Positions 36,478 through 45,498 are shown, counted from the stretch's first letter. The stretch: 64,000 bases of DNA from Sinorhizobium sp. BG8 (GCF_016864555.1 NZ_CP044012.1:182501-246500), one strand, 5' to 3'. The notes: generated by a model from the sequence alone, not told the origin. A program made the numbers and translations.

Positions 36478-37071
36478 ATGAGTGCGTCCGTGGGGTCCGC
36501 CGGCGAAATTCTATGGGTATTCGGTATCGTGACCTGGTATGTGATCCGCTATCCTTTCGAGCGGCGCGCAAAACGCGTTCGGGTAGTGGACAGTCGTCGC
36601 TCTCCAGTCGACATGATCGGCCTCGCGGCAGCACTATTGGGGCAGGCCTTCGTTCCGGGATTCTACGTGCTGACTGGCAAGCCCAAGGTCGCAGATCACC
36701 CTGTGCATGTTTGGGCGATTGCCCTCGGCGCGATCCTGTTCTTTTGCGGTCTATGGGTCTTTCGAAGAACCCACAAGGAACTCGGCAAGAATTGGTCGAT
36801 AACGCTGCAAATTCGCGACAAGCACCAGCTTGTTGTGACCGGCCCTTATGCGCTCGTCCGGCACCCCATGTACAGCTCCTTCCTGCTGTTGGCGCTTGGC
36901 CAGGCCTTCCTGTTGTCGAACTGGGTCGCAGGGCTCTCGGGTCTTGCCGGCTTTTTGGTTTTGTTCTTCCTTAGGGTGGGCAAGGAGGAGCAAATGATGC
37001 TGGAAACCTTCGGCTCCAGCTACGGCGACTACATGAAAATGACTAAGCGTATCATCCCCTGTCTCTACTGA
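36478..37071 (+). CDS. Isoprenylcysteine carboxyl methyltransferase-family protein
   Basis: A 197-residue membrane methyltransferase of the ICMT/PEMT-like family. Four to five hydrophobic spans are followed by the conserved SAM-binding C-terminal region: RRTHKELGKNWS, GPYALVRHPMYSSFLLL and EEQMMLETFGSSYGDYMKMT. Bacterial relatives methylate lipids or unknown small molecules; the true substrate is unknown. It is nine bases ahead of the E2-like gene and appears to lead a three-gene operon with the SDR at 37863. Confidence 0.87.
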   Translation: MSASVGSAGEILWVFGIVTWYVIRYPFERRAKRVRVVDSRRSPVDMIGLAAALLGQAFVPGFYVLTGKPKVADHPVHVWAIALGAILFFCGLWVFRRTHKELGKNWSITLQIRDKHQLVVTGPYALVRHPMYSSFLLLALGQAFLLSNWVAGLSGLAGFLVLFFLRVGKEEQMMLETFGSSYGDYMKMTKRIIPCLY

Positions 37072-37080
37072 GGTGTCACG

Positions 37081-37866
37081 ATGCGAGGTCGGACCCTGAA
37101 GATTTCGGCGCCACGACGGCTCGTATGTGATCTGATGCGGTTTTCGGTGGGCATTCCGCGGATCACAGTGCAGCGGCAAATGAACCTCGCCCCTCTTCTA
37201 GAAGCACGGATGGAGCAACCGATCCGGCTGTCCTGGACGGTTCTCTTTCTCAAGGGATATGGTCTCCTCGCACAGGAGGTACCCGAACTGCGCCGCGCCT
37301 ATTTGAAGTTTCCCTGGCCGCGGATCTACGAATACCCGATGAGTGTCGCCTCCGTCGCCCATGAGCGTGAGTTCGACGGCGAGCGTGTCGTTCTTCTCGG
37401 CACGATCAGGGGACCCGAGCGCCGAGAGATCGTAGACCTGCAAGCTATGATGGAGACGGCGCGTACGCAGCCGGTGCTCGGCATCAAAGAGTTCCGACGC
37501 GCGCTGAAATTTGCCCGCCTGCCGGCACCGATGAGATGGATGCTGATGTGGCTCGGCCTTAATATCGCTGGGCGGCGGGCGCGCCATTTCGGTACGTTCC
37601 AACTCTCGGTCTACTCCGGGCTAGGGGCGGAATCGTTGAATCCCCTGACACCACTGACAACGCTTCTGAACTGGGGGCCGATCAGTGAGGACGGAGTGGT
37701 CAATGTCCGAATCCTCTATGATCACCGGGTAATGGATGGAGCCACCGTCGCTCGCGCCCTTGTTCGCTTCGAGGAAATTCTGAACGGCAAAGTTGCTTCC
37801 GAAGCAAACAGTCTCGCCAGCCAAGAAACGATCGGCGCCCACTCGACGGCGAGGACAAAGGTATGA
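37081..37866 (+). CDS. E2-like acyltransferase (2-oxoacid dehydrogenase acyltransferase fold)
   Basis: A 261-residue protein with the catalytic core of dihydrolipoamide acyltransferases but no lipoyl or peripheral-subunit-binding domain. The C-terminus carries ILYDHRVMDGATVARAL, matching the family DHRxxDG catalytic motif (His and Asp conserved). The N-terminal half (VQRQMNLAPLLEARMEQPIR) resembles the start of the chloramphenicol-acetyltransferase-like fold. A free-standing acyltransferase is therefore likely. It overlaps the next SDR gene by four bases (ATGA). Confidence 0.75.
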   Translation: MRGRTLKISAPRRLVCDLMRFSVGIPRITVQRQMNLAPLLEARMEQPIRLSWTVLFLKGYGLLAQEVPELRRAYLKFPWPRIYEYPMSVASVAHEREFDGERVVLLGTIRGPERREIVDLQAMMETARTQPVLGIKEFRRALKFARLPAPMRWMLMWLGLNIAGRRARHFGTFQLSVYSGLGAESLNPLTPLTTLLNWGPISEDGVVNVRILYDHRVMDGATVARALVRFEEILNGKVASEANSLASQETIGAHSTARTKV

Positions 37867-38728
37867 GGGGCGATGAAGAATCACGGCTCGCAACGGTCGT
37901 CGTTGGCGCGTCACGGGGGATCGGCCGTGCGATCGCGAAGGTCGCAGCTGCGGAAGGCGGTCCGGTCGTACTCGTCGCGCGGTCGCGTGAGAACTTGGCG
38001 GCAGCAGCGACCGAGGTCCGAACAGCCGGCGGTGCTCCTTATGTGTTGGATCTCGATCTTTTTTCGGGTGATGCCTCGGCTCGGTTGGAGACATTCCTCT
38101 TTGAGAACCGCCTTGTTTGCAATGTCCTCGTCAATAGCGCGGGATACGGTCTTCGGGGGCAGCAACCACGCTTCCAATGGGCGATCAGCTTGGAATGGTT
38201 GATGTCAACATCCGCGCCCTCAGCGACTTCACGCTTCGCTTCGTACCAGGCATGCTGGCGCGCAAACGTGGCGGTGTGATCAATCTTGCCTCGATTGCCA
38301 GTTTCACGCCCGGCCCTGGTATGGCCATGTATTACGCGAGCAAGAGCTTTGTGCGCTCCTTCTCTGAAGCATTGCATGAGGAACTTCGCCCCAACGGAAT
38401 CACCGTCACATGTGTCGCTCCTGGGCCAGTGGCGACGGAATTTCTTGAGCGCTCAGGTGCTGCACGTGCGGCGCTGTTCAGGATCCTGCCGAGGCAGACG
38501 CCCGAATATGTCGCCGAATGTGCTTGGAGCGGCTTCAAGGCCGGCCGCAGGCTCGTTATTCCAGGGGCTTCGGCCAAGTTGGTGGCGCTGACAGCGTCCG
38601 TGTTGCCGTCTTCGATTTTGCTCTCGCTCGTAGGCCGATTGCAACGCCGTAGCAGCGATCCTTGCTCGTGCGGTTCAGGCAAGCGGTTTGGTGCGTGCTG
38701 CGGCGGGCGCAGACATGGTCGCAACTGA
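37863..38728 (+). pseudogene. SDR with C-terminal SEC-C zinc motif, interrupted by a one-base frameshift
   Basis: The first frame gives VVVGASRGIGRAIAKVAAAE and LVNSAGYGLRG. At a run of five G (38155-38159) the reading is lost; one more G would restore AATTLPMGDQLGMVDVNIRA, the catalytic YYASKSF and the C-terminal half to 38728. The joined protein is about 288 residues. It ends in DPCSCGSGKRFGACCGG, a SEC-C zinc-binding motif rarely attached to SDRs. If the shift is an assembly error the gene is functional. It overlaps the E2-like gene by four bases. Confidence 0.78.
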
Positions 38729-38955
38729 AATTGGCCTGTCCCGATTGGGTGATCCGGTTGAAATGTTAGTGCCCGGGTACCAAATCCCTGAGCTCTTGAC
38801 CGGAAACGAACCCGCGACTCCTGCAGTTTTTGAGTGATACGCCGCGCATTCGCTTTGCGCTTAGGGGCTCCCACGACGGTCAAACATGCCCCGTGTTGCC
38901 GGTTTTGCACATCCTACGACGGACGTATCAGAGTGGGACCAGGCGTAGATTTCAT

Positions 38956-38983
38956 CACCAAATGGTGCTATTTTTAAGCACCA
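38956..38983 (+). promoter_or_regulatory. Candidate VapBC operator
   Basis: CACC-AAAT-GGTG (38956-38967) is followed by TGGTGCT-ATTTTTA-AGCACCA (38963-38983), a perfect seven-base inverted repeat. The overlapping half-sites just upstream of the antitoxin start codon suit autoregulation by the VapB/VapC complex. Confidence 0.55.
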
Positions 38984-39001
38984 AAATCGGGAAACCAAAC
39001 G

Positions 39002-39202
39002 ATGCGATCGACTATCAACCTCGACGATACGCTCATGGAAAAGGCTAGGTCCTTAACCGGCATAAAAGAAACAGCCGCTCTGGTCCGCCAAGCGCTAGAG
39101 ACGCTTGTTCGTGTTGAGTCGGGAAAACGCCTCATCGCGCTCGGGGGAACTATGCCGGATGCGGAGGCAGCCCCACGCCGCCGGAGCGCAGCGGCCGAGT
39201 GA
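39002..39202 (+). CDS. vapB: VapB-type antitoxin
   Basis: A 66-residue antitoxin. The N-terminal half is a ribbon-helix-helix DNA-binding segment of the DUF2191/VapB kind (MRSTINLDDTLMEKARSLTG, then ALVRQALETLV). The basic, Ala-rich tail should wrap the toxin. It overlaps the toxin gene by four bases (GTGA), the usual coupled layout. The inverted repeats just upstream are a likely operator. Confidence 0.88.
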   Translation: MRSTINLDDTLMEKARSLTGIKETAALVRQALETLVRVESGKRLIALGGTMPDAEAAPRRRSAAAE

Positions 39203-39582
39203 TACTTGCTGACACCTCCATCTGGATTGATCATTTCCGACGTGGCGATGCAGAGTTGCGTAGGATTATTGAGGACGATCGTCTCCTCTGCCATCCGGCC
39301 GTGATTGGTGAATTGGCACTTGGCAGCCTTCGGGACCGGGGTAGCGTGATAGCTTTTCTGGCGGCTCAACGCGAAGCGTTCGTCGCAACGCACGACGAAG
39401 TCATGATGATGATTGATCGCCACGCCATTTTCAGTATGGGCATCGGCTACACGGATGCCCACTTGCTGGCCTCAATACTCCTTGATCAGCGAGCGGCCTT
39501 GTGGACCAGAGACAAGCGTCTGTGGGCAGCGGCTGAAAAGGCGGGGGCTTTACTGTATACCTCCGCCAATTCGGGGAACTAA
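39199..39582 (+). CDS. vapC: VapC-type PIN-domain ribonuclease toxin
   Basis: A 127-residue PIN-domain RNase. The acidic metal-binding residues are visible: DTSIWIDHF (Asp4), GELALGS (Glu), YTDAHLLAS (Asp) and WTRDKRL (Asp). The start is GTG at 39199, overlapping the vapB stop. The complete quartet implies an active toxin. The pair lies in the pseudogene-rich belt, flanked by a 25-base repeat at 39647. Confidence 0.9.
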   Translation: MILADTSIWIDHFRRGDAELRRIIEDDRLLCHPAVIGELALGSLRDRGSVIAFLAAQREAFVATHDEVMMMIDRHAIFSMGIGYTDAHLLASILLDQRAALWTRDKRLWAAAEKAGALLYTSANSGN

Positions 39583-39646
39583 ATGCTGAATCAAAGCGAT
39601 AGCCGTTGCTCATGCTGGTCTGAGGGTTGAGCCGCCAGAGCGCAGA

Positions 39647-39671
39647 GTTCCGGTCGATACATTATGCGATC
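39647..39671 (+). repeat. 25-base repeat, copy 2
   Basis: GTTCCGGTCGATACATTATG plus CGATC, one base different from the copy at 23202-23226. It lies between vapC and the fucU pseudogene. Confidence 0.65.
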
Positions 39672-40164
39672 ATCTTGGCCCAAATGGTGAACATGACTGC
39701 AACAACCCACGTGTATAGTGCCGAGGGAAGCTTACTTCGGCCGGATGACCCCCTTTTTTCAGGATGATGTTGTCGTACAAGCGACGCTCGTCCGTCTGGA
39801 CGATCGCGAAGCCAGTGCGAGCGCCGTCGTAGAACGCGAAGCGCTCAATCTGCTCGATTTGCACTTCCCTGCCCTCAGCGCTGTCGCACTCCCGCTGGAA
39901 CTCGCCAAATATTCTGGACGCATCACGAGGAATAACCGGGGTCATCATCGCGGTCGGGGTGTCCACGAAATCGTCGAGAGGAAGTAGCGTGAGGATTGCC
40001 TGGAGCATCTCCTTAGACGTTATCGCCGGCACTCTGATTGCCCGTCAGGCGTGAGAATAGAGCGGGAAGTTCCCATCCACGATAACGATCTCGTCGCCAT
40101 GGCCCATTTCGCTAAGGGCACTGAGAAGTTGCGAATTCACTGAAGGATGAATGTTCTTGAGCAT
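39670..40164 (-). pseudogene. fucU: L-fucose mutarotase/RbsD-family gene with an in-frame TGA
   Basis: From the ATG at 40164 the frame reads MLKNIHPSVNSQLLSALSEM, GHGDEIVIVDGNFPLYSHA, then TGA (40045-40047, codon 40). In the same frame it continues RAIRVPAITSKEMLQAIL, LLPLDDFVDTPTAMMTPVIP and ERFAFYDGARTGFAIVQTDE. The family's HxxDxxVxVDxNFP start and the (F)YxRAxxxFAIVxTxExxxYGNIILKKG end are clear. The TGA replaces what is usually an Arg codon. The terminal GNIILKKGVI is also shifted by an extra base. The enzyme interconverts sugar anomers. Confidence 0.85.
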
Positions 40165-40237
40165 GATACCTCGGCAAGAACGAAAGGAATTGGGCCGCCT
40201 CAATCGGGCGACCCAACTCTATTTTAGCTGTGGCCTG

Positions 40238-40995
40238 TCAGATGGGCTGAGCTGAACTCATTGCTGCGAACGACGGCGAAGCTGCCGAGATGGTGCCACG
40301 CTGGTGGAGACGTGCCCCCGATTTCGTGTCGAACAAGTGGAAGCTGCTTTGCGAAAACCCAAACTTCAGCGTTTTACCTGCGCTGATCTTGACCGTCGGC
40401 GCGGTCCTGGTCGTCACTTCCTTACCCGCCACGTCGAAGATCACGAGCGTATTGGCACCCGTCGGATCTACCAGGTCGACGCGAGCGTCGATAACCAGGC
40501 AAGGTTCGTCCAGTGTATCGCCGATGCAGATGTTTTCAGGTCGAACACCAAGCGTCACGGACTGACCGTTTGGCCGCAAACCCCGCCGGAAGCGAAATTG
40601 CGAGTTGCGGTGAAACGCGAAGCATCTGGCCACCCCTGATGTTCTCAATCGTTCCCTCCAGGAGATTCATTGCTGGCGAGCCGACAAACCTTGCGACGAA
40701 CAGGTCCGCCGGGGAATTGGAGATGTCATCGGGCGTACCGATCTGGACGATTTTGCCGCCGTTCATGACGACGATCTTTGTCGACATTGTAATCGCTTCG
40801 ACCTGGTCATGCGTAACGTAGACGATCGTCGCTCCGAGCTTCTGATGCAGTCGCTTGATCTCGATGCGCATTTCTGTGCGCAGCTGGGCGTCAAGGTTTG
40901 AAAGCGGCTCGTCGAAAAGGAAAAGCTTTGGATTGCGGACCAAGGCGCGGCCCATTGCAACACGCTGCCGCTGACCGCCGACAGCCGCCATGGCT
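40238..40995 (-). pseudogene. Sugar ABC ATPase (UgpC type), 5'-truncated and frameshifted
   Basis: Homology begins inside the signature ([20 protein letters not shown]) and continues through [13 protein letters not shown], the switch region [12 protein letters not shown] and [16 protein letters not shown] shift near 40580 in a G-run moves the reading to [20 protein letters not shown] and the TOBE end. The first 130 or so residues, including Walker A, are gone. It preceded fucU on the same strand, so the two are what is left of a sugar import and catabolism operon. Confidence 0.85.
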
Positions 40996-41670
40996 TCCTG
41001 TCGTTGCACTTCCTCTCTCCCGGTCCACGGGCGGCTGGGAAAGCCCCACCATGCTCGCTGTCATGTTCAATGGAATAGGTGGCGTGGTCGTCTCGCAAGC
41101 CGTCTGGCTGTTCGCCCGGAGCAGCGATGCGGAGGATCGGGCATTCTCTCTAGGGACGACATCTCACGCCATGGGCATAGCCAGAACGTTGACAGCCTCT
41201 CCGGACGCCGTGGCATTCGCAAGTTGCGGCATGCTTCTAGCGCGCTGGTGACGACTGCATTTTACGGGATTTTCAGCGCAGTGGCTGAACAACTGTTCTA
41301 GTTACAAGCGATGGCAAGGTCACTTCAGATGTTTTCCACGTTTTGAAATCGCGTCGGCATGCATTCGCCGCCTGTCTAGATCCCTGGGAGCGATTTTTTG
41401 CCCACCTTGAGCTGAATCAGACCAAGGAGCCGGAGTGCCGGGGCAGGCTCGGCATCTTCTCGGTGACCGAACTCATCACGGTCGGCGGGCACAGCGCCCT
41501 AGCCGGAACCGCTCGCAGGCCGAGTGACGATACGCCGTTACGGCAACATTGCGTTGCGTGTCTGCTGGCGGACATGGATTTTCACGTCTGGCACATTTAA
41601 TAATATATATTTTCTATAGACTATACAACACTTCTGCCAAGCTGTGATGTCAACAACAAGGAGCGTCCCC
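40996..41670. other. No gene recognised; AT-rich leader at the 3' end
   Basis: About 670 bases with no convincing gene. The last 75 bases are strongly AT-rich (41595-41630) and contain the 11-base palindrome TATAGACTATA (41615-41625), a likely promoter region for the following SfnB-like gene. Confidence 0.45.
41615..41625 (+). promoter_or_regulatory. AT-rich palindrome upstream of the SfnB-like pseudogene
   Basis: TATAG-A-CTATA, in an AT-rich stretch 46 bases before the start codon. A related TATAG...CTGTA pair lies upstream of the flavin monooxygenase gene at 51975-51989 (minus strand). This could be a shared promoter or regulator site for sulfur genes. Confidence 0.35.
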
Positions 41671-42939
41671 ATGGGAGTGATCGAACAGCAGGCCATAGAC
41701 TACACGCTACATCCACGGGTTAACTCCAGCGACCCGGTTCCGCCACGCCCGCGCCCTGAGACGCCAGCCCACATCATCGCCAGCGACGAGGAGGCAATCA
41801 CCGTTGCCAAGAAACTCGCTGGCAAGTTCGCCGCTGGTGCGGCCCTGCGTGATCGTGAAGGACTGTTACCGCTGGAGGAGATCGACGCTTATTCCCAGAG
41901 CGGGCTCTGGGGTATCAATATTCCCAAGGCCTATGGCGGCCCGGGGGTGTCCTATAAAACGCTGGCTCGGGTGATCGCGATCCTTGCGGCCGCAGATCCG
42001 TCGATCGCCCAGATCACCCAGAACCACCTGGCCATCAATGGGCACATCGATCTTGACGGCACCGAGGAGCAGAGAAAGGAGTTTTTTGGCTGGGTCCTTT
42101 CCGGCCTGCGCTTCGGCAATGCCTTCTCAGAACTCAACAGCAAGACAGTGGCCGCTTTTGAGACCCGCGTTACTTATGATGGAGATTTCGCCGTCGTGAA
42201 CGGCGAAAAGTTCTACACCACAGGCGCCCTGCTCTCGCATGTCATTCCAATCGTCGCCGTGGATGAAGGCGACAAGGGCTTTCTCGTCTTCACCGATCGT
42301 GACGCACCGGGCATCACGGTGACCAACAACTGATCCAGCTTCGGCCAGCGCACGACGGCTTCCGGTTCGGTGAAGATCGAAAACGTGCGGGTTCCAAAGA
42401 GCCGTCTTCTTCCCGTCGCCGCTTTCGATCGACCGACGGTAGCAGGCCCCGTTTCGCAGATTATTCAGGCGGCCGTCGATGCTGGGATCGCGCGCGGCGC
42501 GATCGAGGACACGATCGCCTTCATCAAGACGCAGAGCAGGCCGTGGATTGACAGCGGCAAGGAGACGGCCGGCGAAGATCCCTTCACTATCGCCGCGATC
42601 GGCGACCTGAAGATCAAGCTGCATGCGGCTGAAGCGTTGCTGGATATCGCAGGCGAGGCGATCGACCGCGGCGTAGAAAATCCGACGGAAGAAGTTATTG
42701 CCGACGCTACGATCAAGACTGCCGAGGCAAAGGTGCTGACAACGGAGATCGCCATACTGGCTACGAACAAGCTGTTCGAACTCGCCGGTACACGCTCGAC
42801 ACTCGCCAAGCACAATCTCGACAGGCATTGGCGCAATGCTCGTGCACACACGCTACATGATCCTGTGTGCTGGAAGTTTTTCCATGTCGGAAACTTCTAC
42901 TTGAACGACATCAATCCTCCCCGACATCCCTGGAACTAA
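41671..42939 (+). pseudogene. Acyl-CoA dehydrogenase-like flavin oxidoreductase (SfnB/DszC type) with an in-frame TGA
   Basis: A single frame of 423 codons broken only by TGA at 42331-42333 (codon 221). There the paralogue at 44245 and the family have Trp (DDW followed by SFGQRTTASGS). The ATG at 41671 has AAGGAG upstream. Landmarks are GLWGINIPKAYGGPGVSYKT, NAFSELNSKTV, VNGEKFYTTGALLSH and the tail LDRHWRNARAHTLHDPV. The family uses reduced flavin to oxidise organosulfur compounds. One G-to-A change in TGG would explain the stop, so the inactivation looks recent. Confidence 0.85.
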
Positions 42940-43275
42940 GGGGCGTGAGGGCGTCGCTCAAATTGATCCGGCGCCCTCGCTGTCATCGCGACTGTGAGAG
43001 GGACAACCATGTCAACGCCTCACAGCTCAGCAACTCGGTACGATTGCCTCGAGCTGAGGAGGACGGTGGGTGGTGGCCTGAGAGGCTGAAAGTACGCCTC
43101 AGGATTGCCGATCATGCCGGCCACGCATGAACACCACGGCTGCCGGCAGAACTCAGCCAATTTCTCGAGCGCGCGAAACCTTCTTGAGTGGGCAGTCTTC
43201 CCGATGCCAAGTCAGGATGAGATGCGCAATCAAGTTGTTGTTGACAGCCTCGTTGATGCAGGATGTCACATCTGA
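42940..43275. other. No gene recognised
   Basis: About 335 bases between the SfnB-like pseudogene and the convergent carbonic anhydrase gene. No convincing frame or hairpin was seen. Confidence 0.45.
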
Positions 43276-43878
43276 CTATCGGCTTTTGGGCCGCCCAGCT
43301 TCCGTCGCATCAGAGACTTCGTTCAGCCGGCCGGTTCGCACATCATAGATATAGCCATAAATAGGAATGTGAGCTGCCACGAGGGGATGCTCGCGGATGC
43401 AGCGTACGTCATCGACAACGCTTGCCTCGTTGTTCTTGAACGTATGCCACTTCAGAAACCTACCATGCACACAGCCGCCGCCATGCTTGGGGTTTGACCA
43501 TGCCTCTCCATCGAAGCTTGCCGTCTCGAGGCTGTCAGCCAGGAGATCACCGATCACCTCGTCCGAAAACAGTTCCATCCCGCAATCCGTATGATGGATC
43601 ACGAACCATTCTTTCGTGCCCAAAAGCTTGTGCGAAATGACAAGGGACCGGATTGCATCATCACTCGCCCTGCCGCCAGCATTGCGGATCACATGAGCAT
43701 CGCCTTCCGAGAGCCCTGCATACTTCGCGGGGTCGAGGCGGGCATCCATGCAGGTCAGGATAGCGAAGCCGCGCGCCGGCGGAAGTGCGAGATCCTTCTT
43801 GTCTCCGAACGAGGCCACATAGGTTTCGTTTGCAGAGAGAACTTCACTGTGGACTTTCGACGTCTTGGTATCGCTCAT
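43276..43878 (-). CDS. Beta-carbonic anhydrase
   Basis: A 200-residue zinc enzyme converting CO2 and bicarbonate. The zinc ligands are visible: Cys and Asp in [10 protein letters not shown], then His and Cys in [27 protein letters not shown] follows the family pattern. The length and the short C-terminal tail match the small proteobacterial beta-CA subgroup. The ATG at 43878 ([14 protein letters not shown]) is preceded by GGAGGAG; earlier in-frame starts are rejected. It is followed at its 5' side by a small gene and the sulfur operon. Confidence 0.92.
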   Translation of the reverse strand: MSDTKTSKVHSEVLSANETYVASFGDKKDLALPPARGFAILTCMDARLDPAKYAGLSEGDAHVIRNAGGRASDDAIRSLVISHKLLGTKEWFVIHHTDCGMELFSDEVIGDLLADSLETASFDGEAWSNPKHGGGCVHGRFLKWHTFKNNEASVVDDVRCIREHPLVAAHIPIYGYIYDVRTGRLNEVSDATEAGRPKSR

Positions 43879-43978
43879 GGCACTTCTCCTCCTTTTATCG
43901 ACTGTTTGATCGGGCTGGGGCTGGGCTTTTGCCCGTTTTTCAACCGGGATGACGTTCTGGTGGCTTTGAGTGCTGTGA

Positions 43979-44170
43979 CTAGCTCGCAAGTTCTCGCCGA
44001 GCGTCTACCAGCAGATCGATGCGCGGCGCCGTCACGCCGTGACGGGCAACGAGCCGATGCTCTTCCTGCGGACTAAGGCGAAATCGGCGGGCAAATTCAT
44101 GCACGTTTTGCATGTCGGCCACCTCACCTTCATTGGGCGCCTGTTTGTTCGCAAATGTCTCCTGCTGCAT
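43979..44170 (-). CDS. Small hypothetical protein
   Basis: A 63-residue protein beginning [20 protein letters not shown] and continuing with [20 protein letters not shown], a helical stretch. It lies between the sulfur operon and the carbonic anhydrase gene on the same strand. The Glu-rich, Arg-rich composition recalls DUF3606-type small proteins, which also carry LSPQExxxLxxxHG patterns, but this is not secure. Confidence 0.6.
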   Translation of the reverse strand: MQQETFANKQAPNEGEVADMQNVHEFARRFRLSPQEEHRLVARHGVTAPRIDLLVDARRELAS

Positions 44171-44244
44171 GGCAAACCCTTTGCTGTATCTGCTGTGATC
44201 ACGACCGACCGCACAGTTCGACAGCGGGGCCGGCCTCGGCAAAC

Positions 44245-45498
44245 CTACTGCGCTGCCGCGGCAGTCTCCCCGGTGCCCTGCGTCGCCAACGGCACACCGA
44301 TCGACCAGTTGATCGGAGGCGCCGTGCCGTTGATGTGCCAGTCACCGACAATCCGTTCCTTGTTGATCACCGGATTATGCGACGAAATGGTCCGGGCATT
44401 GCGCCAGTGACGATCAAGTGCATGGCTTTCGCGGGCAGCCGAAGCGCTGAGCGCGTTGAACAGCAAGCTGCCGGCGCGCTGGGTGAATTCCGTAACGATG
44501 ATCTGTGCGGAATAGACCTCGACATGGGCGGTATCGTTTGCGGCCTTCACGGCATCCGGGCCGGCAGCCTTCGCCTCGAAGACCCGCTGGATAGCGGCGG
44601 CAGCACGCAAAGTGCTCGATTCCGTCGCATAGGCGAGGCCCGCCAGCTGACCCACGACCTGTTGGATCTGGGGGTCCTGCCGGTCGGAAGGGCCGGCACC
44701 GGTACTATAGACACGCGTGCGGTTGCGTATCTGTTCGGCCGTGTCGCGCACGATGGCGCGGCCGATGCCTGCAAGGCTTGCCAGGAGAACGAGCTGGTAA
44801 AGCGCATGTTGATAGGGAACGCGCTCCTCGTAGAGAAGGACGTTCTGTGGCTCGACAAGAACCGATTGGAATACCGCTTCGCCACTGCCCGTCGTGCGCT
44901 GGCCGAAACCATCCCAATCGTCGCTGACCTTCACGCCCTCGGAGTTTTTTCGCACCAACGCAAGGACGTCTGCGCCATCTTCCCGGCGCGCCAGCACATC
45001 GATCCAGTCTGCGAATATGCTGCCTGTCGTATAGAATTTGCGACCGTCGAGGCGTAGCGCATCGCCGTCCTTTTTAACGCTTGTCGCCGTCTGCCAAAGA
45101 CCGATCGTGCCGATCTCCGTCCAGGCATTGCCAGCGATCTCACCATCGGCAAACCGCTTCAGCCAGACGTCGCGTTCCGGACCGGGATCGGCAAACAACC
45201 GGTCTTCGGAAAAGACGACATGGCCGCGCAGGGCCTGGGGAATGTTGGGGTCGGCTTCGGCAAGCGCGATCAGCAGCGCCGCCAGATCGACGATCGAGCC
45301 GCCGTCCCCGCCCTCTTCCCGCGGAACTCGGACTGCGGGAAATCCTGCCTCCTTCAGCCACGCTATCTGTTCGCGCGGCAGGATACGCTGACGCTCACGT
45401 TCCAGCGTGCCATCGGCGATCCGGCGAAAGACCGGACCATATTTTTCCAGAAGGTCCGGCCGAAGAGCCTGGATGTTTTCCCTATAGGCGAAGGTCAT
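44245..45498 (-). CDS. Acyl-CoA dehydrogenase-like flavin-dependent oxidoreductase (SfnB/DszC type)
   Basis: A 417-residue protein with the acyl-CoA dehydrogenase fold of the FMNH2/FADH2-using DszC/SfnB group. Features include WLKEAGFPAVRVPREEGGDG, LDGRKFYTTGSIFADWIDV, VSDDWDGFGQRTTGSGEAVF (the intact Trp missing from the paralogue at 41671) and ALDRHWRNARTISSHNPV at the end. It is the last gene of a seven-gene minus-strand operon with an ABC importer and a DmoA-like monooxygenase, which points to oxidation of an imported organosulfur compound. Reduced flavin must come from a reductase outside the window. Confidence 0.88.
   Translation of the reverse strand: MTFAYRENIQALRPDLLEKYGPVFRRIADGTLERERQRILPREQIAWLKEAGFPAVRVPREEGGDGGSIVDLAALLIALAEADPNIPQALRGHVVFSEDRLFADPGPERDVWLKRFADGEIAGNAWTEIGTIGLWQTATSVKKDGDALRLDGRKFYTTGSIFADWIDVLARREDGADVLALVRKNSEGVKVSDDWDGFGQRTTGSGEAVFQSVLVEPQNVLLYEERVPYQHALYQLVLLASLAGIGRAIVRDTAEQIRNRTRVYSTGAGPSDRQDPQIQQVVGQLAGLAYATESSTLRAAAAIQRVFEAKAAGPDAVKAANDTAHVEVYSAQIIVTEFTQRAGSLLFNALSASAARESHALDRHWRNARTISSHNPVINKERIVGDWHINGTAPPINWSIGVPLATQGTGETAAAAQ

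Noticed and set aside
40045-40047. TGA in fucU as a recoded codon
   Set aside because: The gene has a second shift at its end and lies beside a truncated ATPase gene, so general decay explains it better.
42331-42333. TGA in the SfnB-like gene as a selenocysteine or programmed read-through codon
   Set aside because: The paralogue has Trp, not Cys, at this place, no SECIS-like hairpin was recognised behind it, and a single TGG-to-TGA change explains it.
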